DNA of 64,000 bases from Desertivirga arenae. Lineage in GTDB: Bacteria; Bacteroidota; Bacteroidia; Sphingobacteriales; Sphingobacteriaceae. Shown here piece after piece: positions 17,308-26,234 of this stretch. Below the pieces are notes generated by a model. The model saw only the letters and a list, made by a program, of their open reading frames with translations. It was not told where the DNA came from and did no database searches. How positions within the stretch are numbered: position 1 is the stretch's first letter; every line of letters starts with the position of its first letter. The stretch lies in the NCBI RefSeq assembly GCF_017355785.1, contig NZ_JAFEWE010000009.1:173972-237971 (forward strand). Direction: 5' to 3'. The position numbers and the translations under genes are program-made.

Positions 17308-18006
17308 CTATTGGCCGTAGTAGGAGTTCGGCCCATGCTTTCTTTCGAAATGTTTTTTTATTAATGAGTCTTTAAGTCTTGGTGCCTGAGGGTTTATTTG
17401 CTCAGTTAAGAGAGCCATCTTCGCTACAGTTTCAAGTACCGCGCTGTTATATACAGCCTTATCTGCCGTCTTTCCCCAGCTAAAGGGTGCATGATTACCT
17501 ACCAGGATCATTTCAACTTCCTCATAGCTAAGACCTTTGTCTTTGAAACAGTTCATGATTTGAAAACCTGTCTGATATTCATAATCGCCAAGGATCATAT
17601 CATCACTCATCGGGGGAGCACAAGGAATATCAGCAGTTAAATGATCTGCGTGAGTAGTACCATAATTCGGGATATCTCTTTGACTCTGAGCCCATGCAGT
17701 ACCATAAACAGAATGGGTATGAACTATCCCTCCAATTTTCTCCCAGTGCTTGTATAGTACAGCATGAGTTAAAGTATCAGAAGACGGACGAAGTGTCCCT
17801 TCGACCGTTTTCCCATCAAAATCTACAATCACCATTTTTTCTGGAGAAAGATCTTCGTATGGAACCCCGCTGGGTTTAATTGCAAAAACACCTAAATCAC
17901 GATCGACCGCACTTACGTTTCCGAAAGTAAATAATACTAAGCCGAGTTTTGGCAATTGCATATTGGCTTTGTAAGCCTCTTCTTGAATATGTTGATATTT
18001 AGACAC
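17308..18006 (-). CDS. araD: L-ribulose-5-phosphate 4-epimerase
   Basis: 232 residues, class II aldolase/epimerase fold. GNVSAVDRD, KPSGVPYEDL, the zinc ligands HTHSVYG and THADH, and a late His in VGNHAPFSW are conserved. It converts L-ribulose 5-phosphate to D-xylulose 5-phosphate, the last step before the pentose phosphate pathway. It lies 45 bp after araB and about 140 bp before araA on the same strand. Confidence 0.95.
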   Translation of the reverse strand: MSKYQHIQEEAYKANMQLPKLGLVLFTFGNVSAVDRDLGVFAIKPSGVPYEDLSPEKMVIVDFDGKTVEGTLRPSSDTLTHAVLYKHWEKIGGIVHTHSVYGTAWAQSQRDIPNYGTTHADHLTADIPCAPPMSDDMILGDYEYQTGFQIMNCFKDKGLSYEEVEMILVGNHAPFSWGKTADKAVYNSAVLETVAKMALLTEQINPQAPRLKDSLIKKHFERKHGPNSYYGQ

Positions 18007-18051
18007 GTTGTATAAATAGAATTAAAATTAAGCCTGTTTTGTGTTCATTGC

Positions 18052-19746
18052 CTATGCTGTCTGCAAAGATTCTGAAGCGATGAAATCTTCTACCAATGCA
18101 CCGGCTTCAGAATATTTCTGATAACGTTTTGCATAGATAGCAACTGCTGCAGGATTGGGATGATATTCTGCATCGAAGCCCTGTCCCATAACTTTCATAG
18201 CGTCTTCTACTTTAGGATATAAACCAGCAGCTGTTGCTGCAAACATTGCTGCTCCAATTGCACAGGTTTGCTCGGATTTATGGATTTTAATCGGCATGTT
18301 TAACACATCCGCCATCATTTGCATAATGAACGGAGACTTCTTTGCCACTCCCCCAAGGCCGATCAATCCTTTTACAGGTACCCCCTGGTCAATAAAACGG
18401 TCAACTATTTTCTTAGCGCCAAAGCAGGTTGATTCAACTAAAGCGCGGAATATCCTTACAGCATCACTTCCCAGGTCGAGGCCAAGGAATGCACCTTTAA
18501 GCAGTTGATTCGCATCTGGTGTCCTTCTTCCATTTAACCACTCGATAGCAAGTTCGCCACCTTCTTCTAGTGGTAGCTCCGCTGCGCGTTTACTTAGCTC
18601 AGGAATTATACGTCCTTCTATTTCATCGATTAGTTTTTGTGCAGTTGCGGCATCTACCAATTGAGTTTGAGACAGAAGGTGTTTTACAGGCCATGCCAGT
18701 ACGTTCTTTAACCAGGCATAAGCATCTCCAAATGCGGATTGTCCTGCTTCCATTCCGATCATTCCCGGAATGATCGAACCGTTCACCTGTCCGCAAATTC
18801 CATTTACAAGAGTGTCTTTTACTTCTTCTGCAGGAGCAACCAGCATGTCGCAGGTTGAAGTTCCCATTACCTTACTCAGGTAGTATGGCTCAATCTGACC
18901 ACCTACAGCACCCATATGCGCGTCAAAAGCACCAATACCGATCACAACATCGGTAGAAAGACCTAGTTTCTCAGCCCAATCAGAGGATAGTGTTCCGGCC
19001 CTTTCAGCAGATGTATATGTCTTATTAGATAATTTAGAGGTAAAGCCAGTTAAAAGTGGGTCTAAAGATGCGAAGAATTCCTCCGGAGGTAATCCTCCAA
19101 ATTCCTCAGCCCAAAGAGATTTATGGCCTGCAGAACAAACGCCACGCTTAATCTCTGCAGCATCCGATCCTCCTGTTAACAGGAATGGGATCCAGTCGCA
19201 GTGTTCAACGAAAGAATGAATAGCATTTCGAACCTTTTCGTCTTCTCTTAATACGTGTAGTAATTTAGCCCAGAACCATTCTGACGAATAAATGCCTCCG
19301 ACGAATTGCAAGTAGTTAATAGGGAATTTTTCTGCATGTTCGTTAATTTCAGAAGCCTCTTTCACAGATGTATGATCTTTCCAAAGAACAAACATAGCGT
19401 TTGGATTGTCTTTAAAATCTGGAAGAAGTGCTAGAGGTGTTCCTGTTTTGTCTACAGCCACAGGTGTAGAGCCAGTTGTATCAATAGAAATAGCTTTTAC
19501 ATTCGCTGCTACTTCTTTTCCCGCTTTTTGCAGGGTTTCTTTTATAGTGGTTTCAAGGCCTTCTACGTAATCAAGGGGATGTTGACGAAACTGACTATCG
19601 ACAGCGTTGCAAAACAAACCTTGTTTCCAACGGGGATAATAGAAAACAGATGCTGCAACCTCTTCTCCTGTTAGGGCATTTACAATAACTGAGCGTACGG
19701 AATCTGTTCCGTAATCTACTCCAATAACAAAACTCTGCTGGCTCAT
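18052..19746 (-). CDS. araB: Ribulokinase
   Basis: 564 residues, FGGY carbohydrate kinase. The N-terminal phosphate loop GVDYGTDSVRSVIV, an IDTTGSTPV block, the GAFDAHMGAVGGQ catalytic region with Asp, and a C-terminal GLGGVAKKSPFIMQMMAD nucleotide block identify AraB. It phosphorylates L-ribulose. First gene of the run; a TATTTTTG -7 box and a 7-7-7 inverted repeat lie in front of it, which suggests control by the araR product. Confidence 0.95.
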   Translation of the reverse strand: MSQQSFVIGVDYGTDSVRSVIVNALTGEEVAASVFYYPRWKQGLFCNAVDSQFRQHPLDYVEGLETTIKETLQKAGKEVAANVKAISIDTTGSTPVAVDKTGTPLALLPDFKDNPNAMFVLWKDHTSVKEASEINEHAEKFPINYLQFVGGIYSSEWFWAKLLHVLREDEKVRNAIHSFVEHCDWIPFLLTGGSDAAEIKRGVCSAGHKSLWAEEFGGLPPEEFFASLDPLLTGFTSKLSNKTYTSAERAGTLSSDWAEKLGLSTDVVIGIGAFDAHMGAVGGQIEPYYLSKVMGTSTCDMLVAPAEEVKDTLVNGICGQVNGSIIPGMIGMEAGQSAFGDAYAWLKNVLAWPVKHLLSQTQLVDAATAQKLIDEIEGRIIPELSKRAAELPLEEGGELAIEWLNGRRTPDANQLLKGAFLGLDLGSDAVRIFRALVESTCFGAKKIVDRFIDQGVPVKGLIGLGGVAKKSPFIMQMMADVLNMPIKIHKSEQTCAIGAAMFAATAAGLYPKVEDAMKVMGQGFDAEYHPNPAAVAIYAKRYQKYSEAGALVEDFIASESLQTA

Positions 19747-19751
19747 AATTC

Positions 19752-19772
19752 GTTAATTCGTGTCTAATTAAC
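19752..19772. promoter_or_regulatory. Candidate AraR operator before araB
   Basis: GTTAATT (19752-19758) and AATTAAC (19766-19772) are a perfect 7-bp inverted repeat with a 7-nt centre. It lies between the araB -7 box (19784-19791) and the araB start (19746), where a bound repressor would block transcription. Confidence 0.45.
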
Positions 19773-19783
19773 ACTTATTTTTC

Positions 19784-19811
19784 CAAAAATAAAAAACCTT
19801 TGTAAAACAAT
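19784..19811 (-). promoter_or_regulatory. Promoter candidate for araB
   Basis: On the minus strand ATTG (19811-19808) is followed after 16 nt by TATTTTTG (19791-19784), a full match to TAnnTTTG. The spacing is slightly short against the usual 17-20, and the box is 37 nt before the ATG. Confidence 0.4.
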
Positions 19812-20041
19812 GGCAAAAATTATTAATTTCTTAAAAGGATAATGGGTTTTTTTTAGGGTCCAGGAGGAGTACTGAATCGTTCCTGCTTTTCTTAGTAAGT
19901 TTTTGTTCTTTAGGGCTTTAGCAGAGGTTAAATCCGTTTTTTAAAATTGCCTGAGAAAGTCTGCTGGTTTAACATGACTAACTGGCTTGCAATAGTTTCA
20001 AATTTTATTACTCTTCTTAGTATTAGCTCTCCAAGGCTTGC

Positions 20042-20749
20042 TTAGGAGTTTAAGGCTTGGGGATTAGGAATGAAGTTTAAAAAAGCCTGGAATTTATCTT
20101 TATAAATTGAAGAATCTAACCTGTAGAAATAGGCCCCTTTTTTAGAGTTTTCTTTATCTTTTTCATTTTGACGTATCAGAAGCCCGGTGGATAGAAGTTT
20201 TCGACTAAAGTTCCTCTTATCCAAAATTGTATCATACACATTTTCGTAGAGCGTCTGAATTTGAGGAATTGTAAATTTCTCTGGTAACAGCTCAAATAAG
20301 ATAGGATGGAGAGCCGCCTTATATTTAAGTTTTTCTTTTGCCATCTCAACCATTGCTTCATGATCGAAAATGAGTTTCGGAGTCTTCTTTAAAGGAAACC
20401 ATTCTGCATGGTATTCTTCACTTAATTGTTGTTCGTACTTATTGATATCAATAAATGCGAAATAGGTGATACTAATAGTACGTTCAATAGGGTCGCGTTT
20501 TGGTTCACCAAATACATCCATTTGCTCCATGTAAACTCCCTCAAGACCAGTAAGTTGCTTTAGAATTCGGGATGCAGCTTCTTCAGGCCCTTCATTAGGC
20601 TCAATAAACCCTCCCATTAAACTCCATTTGTTTTTTTCTGGTTCAAATCCCCGTTGAATAAGCAGCAGCTTTAGAAGTTCGCCATCAAAACCAAAAATAA
20701 TACAGTCGACAGCAACAAGAATGCGAGTTTGTTTGGAATACCTGGTCAT
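20042..20749 (-). CDS. araR: AraR-type regulator: degenerate Nudix domain plus winged helix
   Basis: 235 residues. Residues about 8-140 form a Nudix fold, but the Nudix box is broken: GFIEPNEGPEEAASRILKQL keeps Gly and the first Glu yet has KQLTG where the metal-binding EExG should be, so hydrolysis is unlikely. Residues about 155-230 (TIPQIQTLYENVYD, RKLLSTGLL) form the NrtR-like winged helix. Nudix-derived repressors of this type control arabinose use in Bacteroides, and this gene directly precedes araBDA. A 15-bp palindrome sits before its ATG, which suggests autoregulation. Assignment to arabinose is by neighbourhood. Confidence 0.85.
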   Translation of the reverse strand: MTRYSKQTRILVAVDCIIFGFDGELLKLLLIQRGFEPEKNKWSLMGGFIEPNEGPEEAASRILKQLTGLEGVYMEQMDVFGEPKRDPIERTISITYFAFIDINKYEQQLSEEYHAEWFPLKKTPKLIFDHEAMVEMAKEKLKYKAALHPILFELLPEKFTIPQIQTLYENVYDTILDKRNFSRKLLSTGLLIRQNEKDKENSKKGAYFYRLDSSIYKDKFQAFLNFIPNPQALNS

Positions 20750-21095
20750 TGCAATTGTACTACAATTATATAGATATTAAATGTATATAAAGCACTAATT
20801 AACCTTTTTATCTTTTTGTATAACCGACGCCAGAATATTAAGTGTTTTGTTGACGCTTATAAATATCTTTATTACATTAGTGTTATTAATAGCCAGTTAA
20901 AGGGAATCCAAAGGCCCTTGAGATTATATTTACTATTTAAGAGGTTAACCTTCAATGAGTTTTCGGGAAGTTGTGATTTGTATAGCAGAGTTGTCAAATA
21001 CATAACGTTTCTCAGATTTAGTCGTATAACGATATCTCTGGGTTCTGAATATTTTATCAAAGGCTAAGCCTTTTTTGCCGATTAGAGAAGTGAAA
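20750..21095. other. Divergent intergenic region araR/ECF sigma with no convincing gene
   Basis: 346 bases. It holds the palindrome before araR (20753-20767), an AGGTTAACCT palindrome (20942-20951) and AT-rich sequence. Overlapping open frames exist on both strands (for example 20816-21067) but start with TTG, have no recognisable family and overlap each other, so none is called. Confidence 0.6.
20753..20767. promoter_or_regulatory. Candidate autoregulatory palindrome before araR
   Basis: AATTGTA (20753-20759), C, TACAATT (20761-20767): perfect 7-bp arms with a single-base centre, three bases upstream of the araR ATG. Its sequence is not the same as the araB site, so one or both may be bound by something else. 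Confidence 0.4.
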
Positions 21096-21713
21096 ATGAG
21101 GAGTAAACCAAATGTAAGGGAGCTAGCCGACGAGCAAGTTAATGATGAGGCCAGGTTATGGGAAAATTTTAAGCAGGGAGACAAGTCTGCTTATGCCAGT
21201 TTCTATTCGAAATACTCATCCTTGTTATTTCGCTATGGGTGTAAGGTTACACAAGACCGGGAAATGGTCAAGGACTGTATGCATGACTTGTTTACTGAAC
21301 TTTGGAAGAATAAAGCAACATTGGGCTCCCCGGCTTCTGTGAAAAACTATTTGGTAAAGTCCCTTAGGAATAAGCTTATTCGCGAAATTGCCAAACAGGC
21401 TAAATTTGTGGATGAAGAAGGTGTTCCTGAAACTCATCTTGGAATTGTCTCATCGCCCGAATTGCAAATGGTTAATAGTCAGGCTAAGTCTGAGCAGGAA
21501 CGTCAACTGATTGCAGCATTGAGGAAGTTGACCAACCGGCAGAAAGAGATCATATTTTTATTGTACTACAATAACCTTACTCCCGCCGAGGTTGCTTCAA
21601 TTATGTCTATTTCCGTAAGGACAATTTACAACACAACATTTTCAGCGATACAACTTTTAAAAGGCGAAATGGCAATAATTGTTATTTTAGCTTTATGCAA
21701 AGATTGCATTTAA
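21096..21713 (+). CDS. Sigma-70 family ECF-type RNA polymerase sigma factor
   Basis: About 205 residues from ATG 21096 (a TTG at 21075 is less likely). Region 2 (about 20-90: DKSAYASFYSKYSSLLFRYG, CMHDLFTELWKNK) and region 4 (about 135-190: LRKLTNRQKEIIFLLYYNNLTPAEVASIMSISVRTIYN, cited in parts) are intact, with a hydrophobic C-terminal tail. It resembles the FecI-like sigma factors of Bacteroidota, which normally precede a fecR anti-sigma gene and a SusC/D pair. Here none follows; the next gene is convergent, so it is an orphan. Confidence 0.85.
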   Translation: MRSKPNVRELADEQVNDEARLWENFKQGDKSAYASFYSKYSSLLFRYGCKVTQDREMVKDCMHDLFTELWKNKATLGSPASVKNYLVKSLRNKLIREIAKQAKFVDEEGVPETHLGIVSSPELQMVNSQAKSEQERQLIAALRKLTNRQKEIIFLLYYNNLTPAEVASIMSISVRTIYNTTFSAIQLLKGEMAIIVILALCKDCI

Positions 21714-21760
21714 GCAAGCTAATCTTATAATATCTTCTCCGCTTTGTTCTATTACTAGCG

Positions 21761-23482
21761 CTAACTTCTTCTCGCATTCAACTTACTGTTTTTTGCACTG
21801 TAACTGAAATATACAACGAGACCTATTGCAAGCCATATTAAAAATCTTACCCAGTTCGTATAACCGAGCTCTGTCATCAGGTAAAAACAGCTCAAAAGAC
21901 CAGCCACGGGGATCAGTGAAAGTTCTTTTGTAAAAGAATAAAAAGCCAGGGTAATAGCAATAATTATAAATAGCAGATATGGCAGCTTTTCTCTGAATTC
22001 TTCCCAATTACCGTAATTGTGAAACATCCCAAGCAAGGGCTTATGAAACACTGCTATTCCAGCTATGAGCAAACCTGGCACTATATATTTCGAATTAATA
22101 TAAGGTATTCGGAAGCGTCCGGCTCGTGCCTCCTTATCTTCTTCAAGTAATAAAACTCCCCCACATACCAGTACAAATGCGAACAGCGTTCCAATACTAG
22201 TTAAATCTGTTACTTCTGTTAGATTCATAAAGAGGGCAGGGACAGCTACAACAATTCCTGTTATTATCGTTGAGAAATAGGGGGTTTTATATTTTGGATG
22301 TATTCTTGAGAATGCTTTAGGTAGTAAACCATCTCGGCTCATCGCCATCCAGATCCGGGGTTGACCCATTTGGAAAATAAGCAGTACACTTGCTGTGGCA
22401 ATAACAGCACTAATTGATATGATATAACTGATCTTGTTTAAACCGATACGCTCAAATACAAAGGCTAAAGGGTCGCCCACCTGTAATTCCTGGTAATTAA
22501 CCATTCCTGTAAGTACGAGTGCAATAAGGATGTATAGAATTGTACAGATAATCAGAGAGTAGATCATCCCTTTAGGCAGATCTTTTTGCGGGTTCTCACA
22601 TTCTTCGGCAGTAGTAGAAATAGCGTCAAAGCCAATGTATGCAAAAAATACCCCTGAAACGCTTTTCATCACTCCTCCAAAGCCGTTAGGGAAAAATGGA
22701 GTCCAGTTTGCAGGACTTATATAAAAGAAACCAAGGATAATCACAAAGATAACTACACCTATCTTGAGTAATACCATTGCGTTTGTAACCCGTTTTGTTT
22801 CCCTGATTCCTATATAAACAAGCCAGGTTATTAGTGCTACAATTAGGAGGGCAGGAATATCTGCAATAAGTTTTAATCCTCCAATTTCCGGTGCAGAAGT
22901 CCAGGCACTTGTTTGTTCTCTTAGGGTATCTGTTATAGTGATAGTATCTCCCTTATTGGTTAACTCTTGAACAGTTAGGTGTCCCCGGTAAGCTGAAAGA
23001 TAATCCATTGTAAGATAGGAGGGAATATGAATATTAAAACCACGAAGGAGGTTTGTAAAGTATTCGCTCCATGATATTGCAACTGCAATATTGCCTATTG
23101 CATACTCCATGAGGAGGTCCCATCCAATAATCCAGGCAATCAACTCGCCGAAGGAAGCATAGGCGTAAGTGTAGGCACTTCCCGATACTGGGATCCTGGA
23201 TGCGAATTCAGCATAGCACATAGCGGAAAAGCCACAGGTTATAGCGGTTATTATAAAAAGGACAGTAACTCCGGGGCCTCCGTTGAATGACGCTTCTCCG
23301 ATAGTAGAAAAAATACCTGCACCAATCACTGCAGCTATTCCCATAAACGTTAGATCTTTAACTCCGAGCACCTTATTTAGATGAGACATTCCCTGCTCGG
23401 GATTTTCTCCATCACCATAGCCCGAGGATACATCAGAAAGGATCGTATTTAATGGTTTCTTACGGAAATAGTTATTTGACAT
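21761..23482 (-). CDS. APC-superfamily amino acid permease (CAT-like)
   Basis: 573 residues with about 12-14 hydrophobic helices. The helix 1 signature GIAAVIGAGIFSTIGEA and helix 3 CYAEFASRIPVSGSAYTYAY are typical of the amino acid-polyamine-organocation family, cationic amino acid transporter branch. A polar insert of about 60 residues between helices 4 and 5 would face the periplasm. It takes up amino acids across the inner membrane; specificity is not predictable. Convergent with the sigma factor; 109 bp before it on the same strand is the gene for a secreted protein. Confidence 0.9.
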   Translation of the reverse strand: MSNNYFRKKPLNTILSDVSSGYGDGENPEQGMSHLNKVLGVKDLTFMGIAAVIGAGIFSTIGEASFNGGPGVTVLFIITAITCGFSAMCYAEFASRIPVSGSAYTYAYASFGELIAWIIGWDLLMEYAIGNIAVAISWSEYFTNLLRGFNIHIPSYLTMDYLSAYRGHLTVQELTNKGDTITITDTLREQTSAWTSAPEIGGLKLIADIPALLIVALITWLVYIGIRETKRVTNAMVLLKIGVVIFVIILGFFYISPANWTPFFPNGFGGVMKSVSGVFFAYIGFDAISTTAEECENPQKDLPKGMIYSLIICTILYILIALVLTGMVNYQELQVGDPLAFVFERIGLNKISYIISISAVIATASVLLIFQMGQPRIWMAMSRDGLLPKAFSRIHPKYKTPYFSTIITGIVVAVPALFMNLTEVTDLTSIGTLFAFVLVCGGVLLLEEDKEARAGRFRIPYINSKYIVPGLLIAGIAVFHKPLLGMFHNYGNWEEFREKLPYLLFIIIAITLAFYSFTKELSLIPVAGLLSCFYLMTELGYTNWVRFLIWLAIGLVVYFSYSAKNSKLNARRS

Positions 23483-23591
23483 GTAAATAGTGTGAATATT
23501 AACCTAACATGGATCAAACATAGGAAAAATCCTTTCTAATGCATATTCCTTAGTGTTACAAGTCAAGCACTGCAGAGATACTCCTGCACCG

Positions 23592-24254
23592 TTATGCATG
23601 CTTACGCCTGCGTAAAACAAGATAGGGGACAAGTAGCACAATAATCCCGGCAATTATCCATAAAATTAGACTTTTATTGCCACCTGGAGTTTTTCCAGTA
23701 GTATTTTGAGGATCAGTGAACTGCGATGCTAGATCTGCTTCCGGGGGTATTTTTATAGAATTGAAAAATGTAGTGAGTTCTGGCGCGGCATAAACTTTAT
23801 GTACATCACGGTAAAGGAATTGAAAGGTATAAGTTGCACTGTTTACATGTAAAACCCTAATATTTCTGAATTGCTTTCCGCTTCCGCTATCTACAGCAAG
23901 GGTCAGATCTTTCACTTTTAGGTGTCCAAGTGTAGTATCTCTTTCTTCTGAAATCACACCTTCTTTTGCCGATAATTTTATCTGTTTCACAAAGTTATCG
24001 TAGTACTTTTGTAAATGCTTCTCCTTTTCAATATCAGGCGTGCTTTTGGAGTTGTCAGGAAGCTTAGTGACCAAGACGTTTCCAAAGGAACTTTGAGCGT
24101 TGATAAGAGTTTGACCAAGGGTGTCTTTACGGATAAAACCTTCAGGTAATGAAACCTGAACAGAGTCGTCTATCTTATATGGCTTCCAGTTTTGTGCGTA
24201 AGTAGTCGCTGATGAAAGCAGTAGTATAGTTAGTAACAGATGTATTCTTTTCAT
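23592..24254 (-). CDS. Exported type I membrane protein of unknown function
   Basis: 220 residues: signal peptide 1-20 (ending TTYAQ), a soluble domain of about 150 residues, a Gly/Pro/Thr linker (NTTGKTPGGNK), one transmembrane helix (about 194-212, ILWIIAGIIVLLVPYLVL) and a basic RRRKHA stop-transfer end. So the domain is periplasmic and anchored by its C-terminus. No family was recognised. A G9 tract lies about 90 bp upstream of its start. Confidence 0.75.
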   Translation of the reverse strand: MKRIHLLLTILLLSSATTYAQNWKPYKIDDSVQVSLPEGFIRKDTLGQTLINAQSSFGNVLVTKLPDNSKSTPDIEKEKHLQKYYDNFVKQIKLSAKEGVISEERDTTLGHLKVKDLTLAVDSGSGKQFRNIRVLHVNSATYTFQFLYRDVHKVYAAPELTTFFNSIKIPPEADLASQFTDPQNTTGKTPGGNKSLILWIIAGIIVLLVPYLVLRRRKHA

Positions 24255-24344
24255 AGCTTAGAAATAATTAAACATGCTTACTTTATCAGTAACACGCTTG
24301 CTTGTTTAAACAATGGTTGTGCCATTTTTTACAGCTTCTTCCAA

Positions 24345-24353
24345 GGGGGGGGG
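24345..24353. repeat. G9 homopolymer tract upstream of the type I membrane protein gene
   Basis: Nine G in a row in an AT-rich intergenic region, about 90 bp before the start of the minus-strand gene at 24254. Tracts of this length are prone to slippage and can alter promoter spacing. Confidence 0.7.
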
Positions 24354-24408
24354 CAGTAGAAAGAAGGGATAAGGTTTTTGCGCGGGTAGGAAATAGTGGG
24401 AATTAACA

Positions 24409-24457
24409 AGAGGCTGCTTCGATTCTCTATTTTCAAGTAGATTTGAAAGCAGCCTCT
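24409..24457 (-). terminator. Hairpin after the M3 peptidase gene
   Basis: AGAGGCTGCTT (24409-24419) pairs with AAGCAGCCTCT (24447-24457), an 11-bp stem with a 27-nt loop, 17 bp beyond the peptidase stop on the minus strand. The following TTGTTAATT is only weakly U-rich, so it may be an incomplete terminator. Confidence 0.6.
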
Positions 24458-24473
24458 GGGTGAGACTTAGGGA

Positions 24474-26180
24474 TTATCCTAATTTCTCTAATTCCTTATT
24501 CACGAACTTAGCAAGTTCATGAACATATTCAGTGCTAAAATCGAATCTGATTCCAGCTGCCTGATAGATTTCTTTGATGGTTTTAGTATAGCCTAATTTT
24601 AAGGCAGCCAAATAGTTCTTCAAGCCTTGTTCGGGGTTCTCTTTATAGTTTTTCCAAACTGCTATCGCTCCTAATTGCGCAATAGCGTACTCAATATAAT
24701 AGAAAGGTACTTCAAAGATATGAAGTTGCTTTTGCCACATATTCTCAAGAGCTTCTTCGTATCCCTCCCAATTAGCAAAATTATTTCCGAAAGGAGCGAA
24801 GATTTGTTTCCATGCCTCTTTTCGTTCTTCTGTAGTATGTTTAGGATTTGTGTATATCCAATGCTGAAATTGATCGACAACAGCAACCCATGGTAGGGTC
24901 TTAAGAACGTCGCGAAGCTGATCTTTCTTAGCCCGATTTAGGTCATCTTCATTGTCGAAGAAGACTTCCCACTTATCCATGGAAATAAGTTCCATGCTCA
25001 TAGAAGCCAATTCTGCAACTTCAGAGGGTAAATGCTTGAAATCATTTAGTTCAAGGTCGGAAGTAATGAAAGTGTGAACAGCATGTCCTCCCTCGTGAAC
25101 CATGGTAGTGAGGTCACGAAAAGTGTTAGCAGAGTTCATGAAGATGAACGGTGCCCCTGTTTCAGCCAATGGGTAATTATAGCCGCCCGGTGCTTTTCCC
25201 TTGCGACTTTCAACGTCGAAAAGGTTATTAGCCTTCATTATTTTTAATCTTTCTCCGATGTAAGGATCAAGGCCTTCGAAACAGGAAATTGATTTATCAA
25301 TGAGTTCCTGTCCATCTTTAAATGGCTTCAATGCAGGTTTACCCGAAATATCTACGTCCATGTCCCAGGGTCGTAGCGTATCCACTCCAAGAGCTTCCTG
25401 TCTTTTCTTTGCTTGCTTTGCCAGGATCGGCACAATCTCTTTTTCTATTGCAGCATGGAATTTATAACAATCTTTCGGCGTGTAATCGAACCTGCCAAGG
25501 GCCTGGAACATATAATCACGGAAATTCTCAAAGCCTGCATTAATAGCTACCTGATGCCGAAGTTGTAAAAGTTCATTAAATAATTCATCCAAGTGATCTT
25601 TATCCTGCAAACGACGAGCGGAAATGGCTTCCCACGCTCGTTGCCGTAAAGACCGGTCAGTGTCTTTCAAAAAGACCGACGCCTGCTCAAGCGTAAATTC
25701 CTTTCCGTCAATGGTTACACTCATAGCTCCTGTAATGGCCTGATACTTTTGTTGGGTAACTTGTATCTGTGTCAACAAAGGAACGTTCTCCTCCCTAAAC
25801 AATTCAAGCGCTTTTTTTACTGAGCGAATAAAAACGAAGTATCTGGTCTTGTCCAGTTGAGCTGTATACGGACAGTTAATGAATTTTTTATTTAACTCGT
25901 TAGCTATAGGTGCTATTTTGGGTTCAATCTCAGTTGCAAAGTACTGAAAGTCTTTCAAAAGTTCCTCGTTTGCTGTGTCGCACGTCATTCTGATATAACG
26001 CCAGGCAAAGTCTTCCTCAAGTACAGCTTCTAGTTCGCTGCGTTGCTTAAGCCAGGCCTCTACATCCGTAACAGAATTCAAGCTCCTGTTTTGAAGTTCT
26101 TCAAACAGCGGCTCCAGATTCTCCCATTTTATTTCGAGGTTTTCAGGTACAAATATCCTTGGTTTTTTTTCAATGATCAT
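24474..26180 (-). CDS. M3-family oligoendopeptidase (PepF-like)
   Basis: 568 residues, normal for the family. The zinc motif is HEGGH (362-366) in MVHEGGHAVHTF, with the third ligand Glu further on (SEVAELASMSMELIS). The N-terminal helical cap and the late FYYIEYAIAQLGAIAVWKNY region are typical. It is a cytoplasmic metallopeptidase that cuts short peptides. Single gene with its own hairpin after the stop. Confidence 0.92.
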   Translation of the reverse strand: MIIEKKPRIFVPENLEIKWENLEPLFEELQNRSLNSVTDVEAWLKQRSELEAVLEEDFAWRYIRMTCDTANEELLKDFQYFATEIEPKIAPIANELNKKFINCPYTAQLDKTRYFVFIRSVKKALELFREENVPLLTQIQVTQQKYQAITGAMSVTIDGKEFTLEQASVFLKDTDRSLRQRAWEAISARRLQDKDHLDELFNELLQLRHQVAINAGFENFRDYMFQALGRFDYTPKDCYKFHAAIEKEIVPILAKQAKKRQEALGVDTLRPWDMDVDISGKPALKPFKDGQELIDKSISCFEGLDPYIGERLKIMKANNLFDVESRKGKAPGGYNYPLAETGAPFIFMNSANTFRDLTTMVHEGGHAVHTFITSDLELNDFKHLPSEVAELASMSMELISMDKWEVFFDNEDDLNRAKKDQLRDVLKTLPWVAVVDQFQHWIYTNPKHTTEERKEAWKQIFAPFGNNFANWEGYEEALENMWQKQLHIFEVPFYYIEYAIAQLGAIAVWKNYKENPEQGLKNYLAALKLGYTKTIKEIYQAAGIRFDFSTEYVHELAKFVNKELEKLG

Positions 26181-26234
26181 GATGATTCAAAATTTAGACC
26201 CACGAAGTTAAACCAAAATTAGCTCATCTTGTTG

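Noticed and set aside
20816..21067. 83-residue ORF upstream of the sigma factor
   Set aside because: TTG start, no family, overlaps other open frames on both strands and the sigma factor leader.
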